From the NCBI GenBank assembly GCA_902782475.1, contig CACZNR010000118.1, positions 1 to 6,295 on the forward strand: a stretch of 6,295 bases of DNA, written 5' to 3'. The first letter of the stretch is position 1. Every line of letters begins with the position of its first letter. The translations under genes and the position numbers were made by a program. Below the pieces are notes generated by a model, which did no database searches, was not told the DNA's origin, and saw nothing but the letters and a program-made list of their open reading frames with translations. This document shows, in pieces, positions 1 to 5,944 of this stretch. The stretch comes from an uncultured Eubacteriales bacterium (GTDB lineage Bacteria > Bacillota > Clostridia > Christensenellales > Christensenellaceae).

Positions 1-33
1 ATAAATGGCAGAGGCCTTGTCAATATATCCTTA

Positions 34-993
34 TCAGCCGATGACTTCGCGGATTATCCTCTCTGCATTCTTAAATGCAAATTTATCGATATCCTCTTCG
101 CTCCAGCCACGCTTCTTAAGTTCATCAAACAGTTTATAAAGGTCTGTTGGCTGGCCTACTTCAAGTGTACCGCCTATGCCGTCCCAGTCACTTCCAAGAC
201 CTACGGTCTCTATGCCGCCGATGTTCCTTAAATGCTCTGCATGATTAGCAAGGTTATATACGGAACTGAATGTGCAGCTTATATCAGGTCCTGTAAAGGC
301 AGGAGCAAAGTTTATGCCGCAGAAGCCACCCTTGTCAGCAAGCTTTCTTATCATGTCATCTGTAAGGTTCCTTGAGTGCGGGGTAAGGACCCTTGCACAT
401 GAATGGCTGGCAACAAAAGGCTTTTTGGTTATATCAACTATGTCATAGAATCCGCCGTCTGAAAGGTGGGATACATCGATGATGATGCCGAGATCATTCA
501 TGACTTCTATGGCTTCCTTGCCGAAAGGCTTGAGGCCTTTTGCCATCTTCTCCTCATCAAAGGAATTAGGATAGCCAAAGCAGTTCTCACCGTTCCAGGT
601 AAGGGAGATTAGCCTGTAACCCATGTCATAGAAGCCTTTGAGCTTCTCCATGTCACCGTCTACGATCCTTCCGTCTTCAAAGGTCATGAATGCGCTTATC
701 TTTCCTGCGGCTTTGTTCTCTTCGTACTGTGTATATGAAGTTGCAAGAGAGACGATGTCACTGTGCTTCTTAATCTCTTCTGTAAGGCCGGTATAAAGGT
801 TTGCCCTGTATTCTTCGTCGGAGATATCCATGTGGTCTTCAGGCGGGAAGAAGGTGGCAAAGAACTGCGCGTAGCAGTTTGCTTCCTTCATGCGCTTTAA
901 GTCAACCATCTTGTCTGATTCGTAGAGGGACTGTCCTTCATAGCCATGAAAATACATCATCAGAGTATCGATATGAAAATCTATATATGCCAT
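34..993 (-). CDS. Membrane dipeptidase, peptidase family M19 (renal dipeptidase-like)
   Basis: This 319-residue protein belongs to the binuclear-zinc amidohydrolase-fold dipeptidases, which cleave dipeptides and often accept a D-amino acid at the C-terminal side. All expected metal ligands are visible: H7 and D9 in DFHIDT near the N terminus, the bridging E106 in TFEDG, H176 in DVSHLS, H197 in ASHS, and D269 in GSDWDG. The 21-residue spacing between the two His motifs matches human renal dipeptidase. LTWN (131-134) and RNLTDDMIRKLA (208-219) are further family hallmarks. No signal peptide or membrane segment is visible, so it is probably cytoplasmic despite the family name. Length is normal for bacterial members. 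The ATG at 993 is preceded by CGAGGTG (complement of 999-1005), which supports the start. It is transcribed away from the six-gene operon from the shared intergenic region. The exact substrate cannot be told from sequence. Confidence 0.95.
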   Translation of the reverse strand: MAYIDFHIDTLMMYFHGYEGQSLYESDKMVDLKRMKEANCYAQFFATFFPPEDHMDISDEEYRANLYTGLTEEIKKHSDIVSLATSYTQYEENKAAGKISAFMTFEDGRIVDGDMEKLKGFYDMGYRLISLTWNGENCFGYPNSFDEEKMAKGLKPFGKEAIEVMNDLGIIIDVSHLSDGGFYDIVDITKKPFVASHSCARVLTPHSRNLTDDMIRKLADKGGFCGINFAPAFTGPDISCTFSSVYNLANHAEHLRNIGGIETVGLGSDWDGIGGTLEVGQPTDLYKLFDELKKRGWSEEDIDKFAFKNAERIIREVIG

Positions 994-1016
994 AATTGCA
1001 CCTCGTTTTTTTATCT

Positions 1017-1025
1017 ATTATATCA
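1017..1025 (-). promoter_or_regulatory. Extended -10 promoter for the M19 dipeptidase gene
   Basis: Read on the minus strand this is TGATATAAT, a perfect TGn extended -10 element followed by a consensus TATAAT. No good -35 hexamer lies 16-18 nt upstream, as is common for extended -10 promoters. A start site about 7 nt downstream, near 1010, would give a leader of only about 17 nt that begins just before the Shine-Dalgarno at 999-1005. The promoter assignment is inferred from sequence match and position only. Confidence 0.6.
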
Positions 1026-1058
1026 ATTTCTGTTTTCCATAACCATTTGTTTGATATA
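1019..1058. repeat. Inverted repeat joining two divergent promoters
   Basis: TATATCAA at 1019-1026 is exactly mirrored by TTGATATA at 1051-1058, with 24 nt between the arms. Each arm carries the extended -10 element of one of the two divergent genes. The outer CACCTCG (999-1005) and CGAGGTG (1068-1074) are also mirrored, but these are simply the two ribosome binding sites. The arms could be an operator read by a dimeric regulator, or merely two similar promoters placed back to back. The sequence alone does not decide. Confidence 0.45.
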
Positions 1059-1060
1059 AA
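1052..1060 (+). promoter_or_regulatory. Extended -10 promoter for the six-gene operon
   Basis: TGATATAAA gives the TGn extension plus TATAAA (1055-1060), one mismatch from the -10 consensus. At the 16-nt spacing the -35 position reads TTTTCC, which is weak. A start near 1067 would leave a leader of about 15 nt starting at the GAGGTG ribosome binding site (1069-1074) of the SDR gene. No other convincing promoter is seen between the genes of the operon, so this one probably drives all six genes. Confidence 0.55.
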
Positions 1061-1081
1061 CTATTAGCGAGGTGATTTGGA

Positions 1082-1840
1082 ATGACACGATATGCACTTG
1101 TTACAGGAGCCAGTTCAGGACTCGGCATAGAGTTTGCAAAGCAGCTTTCTAAAGAGGGCTATGGCATAATAGCTCTTGCACGGCGTGAAGACAGGCTGAT
1201 CGAACTTGGCAGGGAGATCGATACAGAATATAAATATTATGTGTGTGATCTTACTGATTTTGATAAGGCAGAGGATGTTTATGAGACCATATTCGAAGAG
1301 AACAGGGTGGAAGTGGTCATAAACAATGCAGGGTTCGGACTCTGCGGTAAGTTCGAGGATCTCAGGATCGAAGATGAATTCAGGATGATCGATACGAACA
1401 TTAAGGCACTTCAGATGCTTCTTAAAGCGTCTCTGATATATTTCAGGGATTCCGGGATAAATGGCAGGATACTTAACGTATCCTCTTCTGCATCACTGTT
1501 CCCGGCAGGTCCGTATATGGCAACATACTACGCATCAAAAGCCTATGTTACCTCTCTTGTATCCGCAGTCCATTACGAGAACAGGGACCTGTATATAGGA
1601 GCCCTGTGTCCGGGACCAGTGGATACAGAATTCAATAAGGTCGCAAACGTAAAGTTTGCCCTTAAAGGCATAACGCCAAAGTATTGTGTGAGTTATGCTC
1701 TTAAGAAGATGAAGAAGGGAAAAGAGATAATAATTCCTAAGTTCTCTCTTAAGGCCGCATGCTTCTTTTCCAGGATACTACCAAGGAAAGTGGTTATAGG
1801 TATGGTTTCAAAACAGCAAAGGAGAAAGATATATGAATAA
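1082..1840 (+). CDS. SDR-family NAD(P)-dependent oxidoreductase (DltE/COG0300-like)
   Basis: This is a classical short-chain dehydrogenase/reductase of 252 residues, a normal length. The Rossmann nucleotide-binding motif TGASSGLG is at residues 8-15, and basic residues after strand 2 (A-R-R-E, 33-36) favour NADP(H). D56 (CDLTD) and NNAG (81-84) follow. The catalytic part has a Ser cluster (134-136) and YxxxK with Y149 and K153, then the PGPVDT loop (178-182). The C-terminal tail (about 205-252) is basic and has a hydrophobic stretch, typical of the DltE-like group, which may associate with membranes. The substrate is unknown. GAGGTG at 1069-1074 lies 7 nt before the ATG and fixes the start. 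It is the first gene of the operon, and its last 8 nt overlap the next gene, which implies translational coupling. Confidence 0.93.
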   Translation: MTRYALVTGASSGLGIEFAKQLSKEGYGIIALARREDRLIELGREIDTEYKYYVCDLTDFDKAEDVYETIFEENRVEVVINNAGFGLCGKFEDLRIEDEFRMIDTNIKALQMLLKASLIYFRDSGINGRILNVSSSASLFPAGPYMATYYASKAYVTSLVSAVHYENRDLYIGALCPGPVDTEFNKVANVKFALKGITPKYCVSYALKKMKKGKEIIIPKFSLKAACFFSRILPRKVVIGMVSKQQRRKIYE

Positions 1841-2348
1841 TAACGAGGATTACAATGATATAAAGTTTTCAGAGGATGAGATGCCTGTTGAACAGGATCC
1901 GGTGAACATGGATGAGATCCAGGAGCAGGAGAATCTGGATGACGTACAGGAGCAGAACAGGGAGACCGACACAGCAGAGCTTGTTTCAATACTCGTAAAA
2001 GACCATAAGAAGCTCCTCATGACTCAGAGGATAACAAATGTCGCTGTCCTTGTACTTACTCTTGCCGTTGTGATCCTTACCATCGCTCTGTCAAATTCCG
2101 TGACAAATATTTCAAGATATGTCGGGGACACGAAGATAAAGGTCGAGGACTTCATAGCTACAGCTAACAAGTCACTTGAGGGTATAGATACCTTTGTTGA
2201 GAACGCAAACAAGACCATCGTTGACTCACAGCAGGGCATATCAGATGCACTCTCACAGATAAATAATGTGGATATCGATACACTCAATGAGTCCATTGCA
2301 GACCTGGCAGCTATAATAGGACCGCTTGCAAAATTATTTGGCAGATAA
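1833..2348 (+). CDS. Acidic single-pass membrane protein of unknown function
   Basis: I do not recognise a family for this 171-residue protein. Residues 1-50 are strongly acidic and Gln-rich, with a short imperfect repeat (DEIQEQEN then DDVQEQN at 27-42). A basic patch (K56-R66) precedes one clear membrane segment at about 67-88 (NVAVLVLTLAVVILTIALS). Positive charges before the helix suggest the N terminus is inside. Residues 90-171 form a probably helical outer region rich in N, D, S and regularly spaced I, V and L, resembling the extended amphipathic helices of DUF948-like or chemoreceptor-like stalks, and end in a hydrophobic tail (AAIIGPLAKLFGR). GGAG at 1821-1824, 8 nt before the ATG, supports the start, which overlaps the SDR stop region. 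A structural or scaffold role at the membrane is possible but is a guess. Confidence 0.85.
   Translation: MNNNEDYNDIKFSEDEMPVEQDPVNMDEIQEQENLDDVQEQNRETDTAELVSILVKDHKKLLMTQRITNVAVLVLTLAVVILTIALSNSVTNISRYVGDTKIKVEDFIATANKSLEGIDTFVENANKTIVDSQQGISDALSQINNVDIDTLNESIADLAAIIGPLAKLFGR
1911..1958 (+). repeat. Imperfect tandem 27-nt (9-residue) coding repeat
   Basis: Two diverged copies encode DEIQEQEN and DDVQEQN inside the acidic N-terminal region of the single-pass membrane protein. GAT-GA-G/C at the start and CAGGAGCAG in the middle are shared between the copies. Only two units are seen, so this is probably low-complexity drift rather than a functional array. Confidence 0.4.
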
Positions 2349-2360
2349 TAGGAGACATAT

Positions 2361-3413
2361 ATGAAAACACCACAATTTATAAAGCCGGGTGATACCATAG
2401 GCTTTGTTGCGCCTTCCTATGGGATAGGCAGTGAACCATACATCACAAGATTTGAAGCTGCTGTCAGAAGATTCACTGACAGGGGATATAAGATCAAGAC
2501 ATGTCCGTCTGTCTTCAAGGCTGACGGCATCGGTATAAGCACAGATCCAAAAGATGCTGCAAGGGACCTGATAGACATCTATCTGGACCCGGAAGTTGAT
2601 GCAGTCATTTCGGTCGGCGGCGGTGAGCTCATGAATGAGACAATAACAAATGTGGATTTCTCTGTATTCAGGGATGCTGAGCCGAAATGGTATCTTGGAT
2701 ATTCTGACAACACAAATTTCCTGTTCCCGAACCTCGTTTTAAATGACATCCCCGGTATCTACGGACCCTGTGCCACGGGCTTTGGTAAGGAATGGGAAAA
2801 GACAGAAGAATATGCATTTGCTCTTCTGGAAGGAAAAGATCTTCATGTACATGGTTTCGACAGGTTCCAGAGACCAGACTATGAGACTTATGATCCTCTT
2901 GCACTTTACTGTCTTACAGAAGAGAAGATACTTTCCTCTTACACATTCTCAGAGGAACAGGGACGTTATGTAAAAGCAGATCCTTCAAAGGAGATAATAC
3001 TCAAGGGCATAATTGCAGGAGGATGTCTTGATATACTGGAGAATCTCTCCGGAACAAAGTATGTTGACATGGAAGAATTCAACAGGATCCACAGTGATGT
3101 CATATGGTGCATCGAAGCATGTGACCTGACACCTATGGATATCAGACGCACCCTCTGGCATCTTAAACAGCAGGGATGGTTTGAAAGCGCAAAGGGATTT
3201 GTAATCGGCCGTCCACTGGCAGCCTTTTACATGGATCAGTTAGGAGTAGACAGATTCAATGCTTGTACTGACGTGCTTTCTGATCTTAAGGTACCGCTGA
3301 TACTTGATGCTGACATAGGTCACATCGATCCTATGATGCCTCTGATACTTGGAAGCAACGCAGAGATAAGAGTAAAGGGAAATGATATTGACATAAGGAT
3401 GAGTCTCGATTGA
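2361..3413 (+). CDS. S66 family peptidase: LD-carboxypeptidase / MccF-like
   Basis: S66 serine peptidases either remove the terminal D-Ala from L,D-linked muropeptides (LdcA, cell-wall recycling) or hydrolyse microcin C-type peptide-nucleotides (MccF). The protein has 350 residues, nearer to MccF than to the shorter LdcA enzymes. It starts with the usual KPGDTIGFVAPS (8-19). The nucleophile is S115 in GYSD, after the glycine-rich VGGGE loop (85-89). The rest of the triad is E252 in WCIEAC and H321 in DADIGH. IYGPCATGFG (133-142), AGGCLDIL (219-226) and RRTLWHLKQQGWF (262-274) are other conserved blocks. No signal peptide is visible, so a cytoplasmic enzyme is likely. AGGAG at 2350-2354 sets the start. 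Which of the two subfamily activities it has is unresolved. It stands opposite an M19 dipeptidase, which fits shared work on D-amino-acid-containing peptides. Confidence 0.92.
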   Translation: MKTPQFIKPGDTIGFVAPSYGIGSEPYITRFEAAVRRFTDRGYKIKTCPSVFKADGIGISTDPKDAARDLIDIYLDPEVDAVISVGGGELMNETITNVDFSVFRDAEPKWYLGYSDNTNFLFPNLVLNDIPGIYGPCATGFGKEWEKTEEYAFALLEGKDLHVHGFDRFQRPDYETYDPLALYCLTEEKILSSYTFSEEQGRYVKADPSKEIILKGIIAGGCLDILENLSGTKYVDMEEFNRIHSDVIWCIEACDLTPMDIRRTLWHLKQQGWFESAKGFVIGRPLAAFYMDQLGVDRFNACTDVLSDLKVPLILDADIGHIDPMMPLILGSNAEIRVKGNDIDIRMSLD

Positions 3414-3414
3414 T

Positions 3415-3834
3415 ATGAAAGTTATTATATTTTTTGCAATGTTCTTTACCATATTCTTTCTGCTGACATTTCTGTTCAGAAAGAAGGCATTCCGTTTTGA
3501 GGAGAAGACCTACAGCAACAAGACTGCTTCCGTCATTGCTGAGAGAGTAGAGTGGGAAAGATATTACGACAAGCCTAATAAAAAGGGCTATAAGGTGTAT
3601 GAATACGAGATAAATGAAAAGCTCTGTCACAGGACCTTTCACGATCAGGACAGAGTGGTTCTTGGTGCTGCATATGGCGGCAGGTTCCTTAATGACAAGA
3701 TAAAGCTGTATCTGAACAGGAAAGGGAAGCTACTTCCTCTTAGGAACGTTTATTTTAAAAATACCTATGCTGTAGCTTTTGCTGTGGTATCAGTTCTGAT
3801 ACCGCTGGTTATCATATTTTTTTTTATTAGATGA
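3415..3834 (+). CDS. Small two-TM membrane protein, DUF3592-like
   Basis: This 139-residue protein has a membrane segment at each end (about 3-21 and 117-138) and a roughly 90-residue soluble domain between them. The soluble part has a short beta-rich pattern (YKVYEYEINEKLCH, then VVLGAAYGG, then KIKLYLNRKGKLLPL) that resembles DUF3592 proteins, where a Tyr-rich strand, a Gly turn and a V-x-[VL]-Y-x-N/D-P-like strand recur. This is a weak fold-level resemblance rather than a firm match. RKK at 22-24 after the first helix suggests the middle domain is cytoplasmic by the positive-inside rule, whereas other family members can be oriented differently. It starts 1 nt after the S66 stop codon, so its translation is probably coupled. 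An AGGATGAG stretch at about 3396-3403 may be its ribosome binding site. Function unknown. Confidence 0.82.
   Translation: MKVIIFFAMFFTIFFLLTFLFRKKAFRFEEKTYSNKTASVIAERVEWERYYDKPNKKGYKVYEYEINEKLCHRTFHDQDRVVLGAAYGGRFLNDKIKLYLNRKGKLLPLRNVYFKNTYAVAFAVVSVLIPLVIIFFFIR
3817..3825 (+). repeat. Nine-T homopolymer at the 3' end of the DUF3592-like gene
   Basis: Nine consecutive T residues encode the FFF run in the second membrane segment, 7 nt before the stop codon at 3832-3834. Such a tract can slip in replication or transcription. A shift would change only the last two or three residues or move the stop a few codons, and could alter coupling to the kinase gene just downstream. It is not followed or preceded by a hairpin, so it does not look like an intrinsic terminator. 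Confidence 0.5.
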
Positions 3835-3843
3835 GGTATGGAT

Positions 3844-4731
3844 ATGAAGATTCTTGATTTCGGATCAGTCTGTGAAGACATAGTATACAGTGTTGACCAT
3901 ATTACGAAACAGGGTGAGACACAGGCTTCCTTTGACAGGAATGTATATATAGGCGGAAAGGGATTCAATCAGGCACTTGCACTTTCAAGGGCAGGCGGAA
4001 AGGTCTCCTTTGCCGGTAAGCTCGGAAAGGATTCGGAACATATCAAGGCTCTTCTCACAGAGAACGGTGTTGATACGACATTTTTTCTTATTGATCCGAA
4101 TATACAGACCGGCCACGCAGTGATACAGAATTCTTCAGACGGCAACAATGCCATAGTCATTTATCCCGCAGCCAACAGGTCCATAGACAGAGAAATGGTG
4201 GACAGGGTACTTGCTGATTATGGAACAGGTGATGTGATACTTCTTCAGAATGAGATATCAGAGATCGCATACATTATCGACAGAGCCTACGAGAAGGGCA
4301 TGAAGATAGTAATGAATCCTTCACCGTATAACGGCTACATAAGGGAGTACGATCTTTCAAAGATATATCTTTTCCTCATAAATGAACTGGAAGGTGCAGA
4401 GATGTCCGGAAAGACTGAGAAGGAAGAGATGATAGATGCACTGAGACTTAAATATCCTGATGCACATTTTGTGCTGACACTTGGTGAGAATGGCTCAGTT
4501 TACTTTGATCATGATACAAGGATCGACCAGAAGGCCTATCCTGTAAAGACGGTCGATACGACTGCAGCAGGCGATACCTTTACAGGTTATTTCCTTTACG
4601 GCTACTTTGTCGAAAATGACATAGAAAAGGCACTTGATACTGCATCCAGGGCTTCGGCCATATCAGTTACGATAAAGGGAGCCGTTCCAAGCATTCCAAG
4701 AAGGCAAGACGTATTGTCATACAGGTTCTGA
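3844..4731 (+). CDS. PfkB-family carbohydrate kinase (ribokinase-like)
   Basis: ATP-dependent sugar or nucleoside kinase of the ribokinase/PfkB superfamily, 295 residues, a normal length. From the start used here: the N-terminal GS-x-x-x-D substrate motif (7-12), GGKGFNQA at 37-44 (PfkB signature 1), NELEG at 180-184 (the NxxE Mg/phosphate motif), LTLGENGS at 211-218, and the anion-hole/catalytic motif DTTAAGDTF at 238-246 with D244 as catalytic base. The DTTAAGD form is typical of ribokinase itself, but the substrate could be ribose, another pentose or a nucleoside. An in-frame ATG at 3838 exists, but GAGG (3833-3836) would be 1 nt from it and 7 nt from the ATG at 3844, so 3844 is preferred. 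No sugar transporter or regulator is adjacent, so the metabolic role is unclear. It begins 9 nt after the previous stop codon. Confidence 0.93.
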   Translation: MKILDFGSVCEDIVYSVDHITKQGETQASFDRNVYIGGKGFNQALALSRAGGKVSFAGKLGKDSEHIKALLTENGVDTTFFLIDPNIQTGHAVIQNSSDGNNAIVIYPAANRSIDREMVDRVLADYGTGDVILLQNEISEIAYIIDRAYEKGMKIVMNPSPYNGYIREYDLSKIYLFLINELEGAEMSGKTEKEEMIDALRLKYPDAHFVLTLGENGSVYFDHDTRIDQKAYPVKTVDTTAAGDTFTGYFLYGYFVENDIEKALDTASRASAISVTIKGAVPSIPRRQDVLSYRF

Positions 4732-4733
4732 GC

Positions 4734-5915
4734 ATGAAAAGAAAAACTGTTCTAATAGATTTTTTCGGTCCTGACCCCAAGACAACTCTTCTGGAATACA
4801 GGACTATCCTTCCTGATGTCATTTACCTTCTGGCTAGTGATAAGTATACGGCCAGCAGATATCCTGAGGACGTAAGGAAGACTGTCCTTGGCTGGAAGAA
4901 CGATATCATCTTCAATATCGAAAGGATAGATGATCTGGATCTTAAGATAATAAGCGAAAGGATACTTGCATATGTAAGAAGGGAGATCGGTAACGGTAAT
5001 CTCGTCTACATCGACCTTACAGGCGGACACGAGCTCATGATCGCAGCTGCACTTTCCATCTGTGAGGGCTTTGACCATGATGCTGTCGTGCCTGTGATCC
5101 TTGACCATGAAGGAAGGAACATACTGTCTGTTTTTACCAGGGAAAAACTCTTTTCAACGATAGATATCACACTGGATGACTATTTCACTGCCAGGGGAGC
5201 AAAACGTCTAAAAACCGAAGAATTTGAGCCTTTAAGATCTGACTATTCAAAAATAATATCCATGGCCAGATACATATTCTCAATGTATAAGGACTGGAAC
5301 AGACTTAATCAGATCATAAACTATACTCATCTTGCTGATACAATACAGTTCTCTCTTCCTCCTGCACCTGTCATAAACGGGAAGAAGTTCCGTTATACCA
5401 GGAACATGAGGATACTGATAGAGAAATTTATCTCTCATGGTTTCATAATCCCCATAGACGAATACAGGTACAAGTTCCGCGACAACTATGTAAGGGATTA
5501 CATGGTGAAATTCGGTAACTGGCTTGAGATGACCGTATACATAAGGGCAAAGGAAGTCTTTGACGAGGCATATATGTCAGTTGAGATAGACTGGAACATA
5601 AGTAATGGTGACCATGTGGATAATGAGATAGATGTCGTGGGCATAAAGGATTCCATTCCTTACTTTATATCATGCAAGATGAGGGAAGTGACCAATTATG
5701 ATGTTTATGAAGTAGGATTTCTTGCTTCAAGACTTGCAGGTCCCAGAGCCCGTTCCGCAATAGCCACGACTTTTGATATAGACAAATCCTCTTCAAAAGG
5801 CAGAGCCCTTGAGACAAGGCTAAAAAACATGAATGTTGGTCTAATAACGGCTGCGTCCCTTGTCAGGGATGACAGCGACTTTGAAAAGATATTTCTTGAA
5901 TCCAGGATAAAATAA
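4734..5915 (+). CDS. CARF domain-nuclease fusion, DUF1887/Card1-like
   Basis: The 393-residue protein has three parts. Residues 1-150 form a CARF-type Rossmann domain with its hallmark ligand loop at D94-LTGGH-E100. Residues 165-255 are helical and then winged-helix-like (RILIEKFISHGFIIP, 226-240). Residues 258-393 are a PD-(D/E)xK nuclease domain with GNWLE (261-265), NEIDVV (297-302, D300) and ISCK (312-315, K315). GxWLE, NEID and SCK in this order are typical of DUF1887 proteins. Known family members such as Card1 bind cyclic tetra-adenylate from type III CRISPR Cas10 and then cut nucleic acid. Two oddities: HE replaces the usual TK in the CARF loop, and Ser fills the second acidic nuclease position. 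It begins 2 nt after the kinase stop codon with only a weak AGG (4723-4725), so translation is probably coupled. No cas gene or CRISPR repeat is in the window, so activation by cyclic oligoadenylate is unproven here. Confidence 0.88.
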   Translation: MKRKTVLIDFFGPDPKTTLLEYRTILPDVIYLLASDKYTASRYPEDVRKTVLGWKNDIIFNIERIDDLDLKIISERILAYVRREIGNGNLVYIDLTGGHELMIAAALSICEGFDHDAVVPVILDHEGRNILSVFTREKLFSTIDITLDDYFTARGAKRLKTEEFEPLRSDYSKIISMARYIFSMYKDWNRLNQIINYTHLADTIQFSLPPAPVINGKKFRYTRNMRILIEKFISHGFIIPIDEYRYKFRDNYVRDYMVKFGNWLEMTVYIRAKEVFDEAYMSVEIDWNISNGDHVDNEIDVVGIKDSIPYFISCKMREVTNYDVYEVGFLASRLAGPRARSAIATTFDIDKSSSKGRALETRLKNMNVGLITAASLVRDDSDFEKIFLESRIK

Positions 5916-5938
5916 GCTTCCGGGGATCACCCGGAAGC
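5916..5938. terminator. Hairpin terminator between convergent genes
   Basis: GCTTCCGGG (5916-5924) pairs perfectly with CCCGGAAGC (5930-5938) around a 5-nt loop. On the minus strand the stem is followed by TTATTTTA, making a good intrinsic terminator for the ketopantoate reductase-like gene. That tail lies inside the last codons of the CARF-nuclease gene. On the plus strand the stem begins directly after the TAA stop codon and is followed by CTGTGGTCATTTTACTTTT, a weaker and more distant T-rich tail. It probably serves both genes but is better oriented for the minus strand. Confidence 0.8.
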
Positions 5939-5944
5939 CTGTGG

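Noticed and set aside
1..33. Possible start of another minus-strand gene after the dipeptidase: an AAGGA-like site followed by a TTG
   Set aside because: Only seven codons lie before the window edge and no ATG is present, so a gene cannot be supported.
994..1081. Riboswitch or leader RNA in the divergent intergenic region
   Set aside because: Predicted leaders are about 15-17 nt, too short for any structured regulatory RNA.
3838..3843. Upstream ATG as the start of the PfkB kinase
   Set aside because: The GAGG ribosome binding site is only 1 nt away from it, whereas it is 7 nt from the ATG at 3844. The two extra residues (M-D) add nothing conserved.
4752..5108. 118-codon open frame on the minus strand within the CARF gene
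   Set aside because: It lies antisense to clear CARF motifs, has no recognisable domain and no good ribosome binding site. The same applies to the other antisense or overlapping frames at 801-995, 1693-1989, 2024-2398, 2668-2904, 2743-2973, 2966-3151, 3240-3452, 3331-3642, 3765-3968 and 3969-4160.
4734..5915. Type III CRISPR locus around the CARF gene
   Set aside because: No direct-repeat array or cas-like protein is present on either side within the window. The neighbours are a PfkB kinase and a ketopantoate reductase-like gene.
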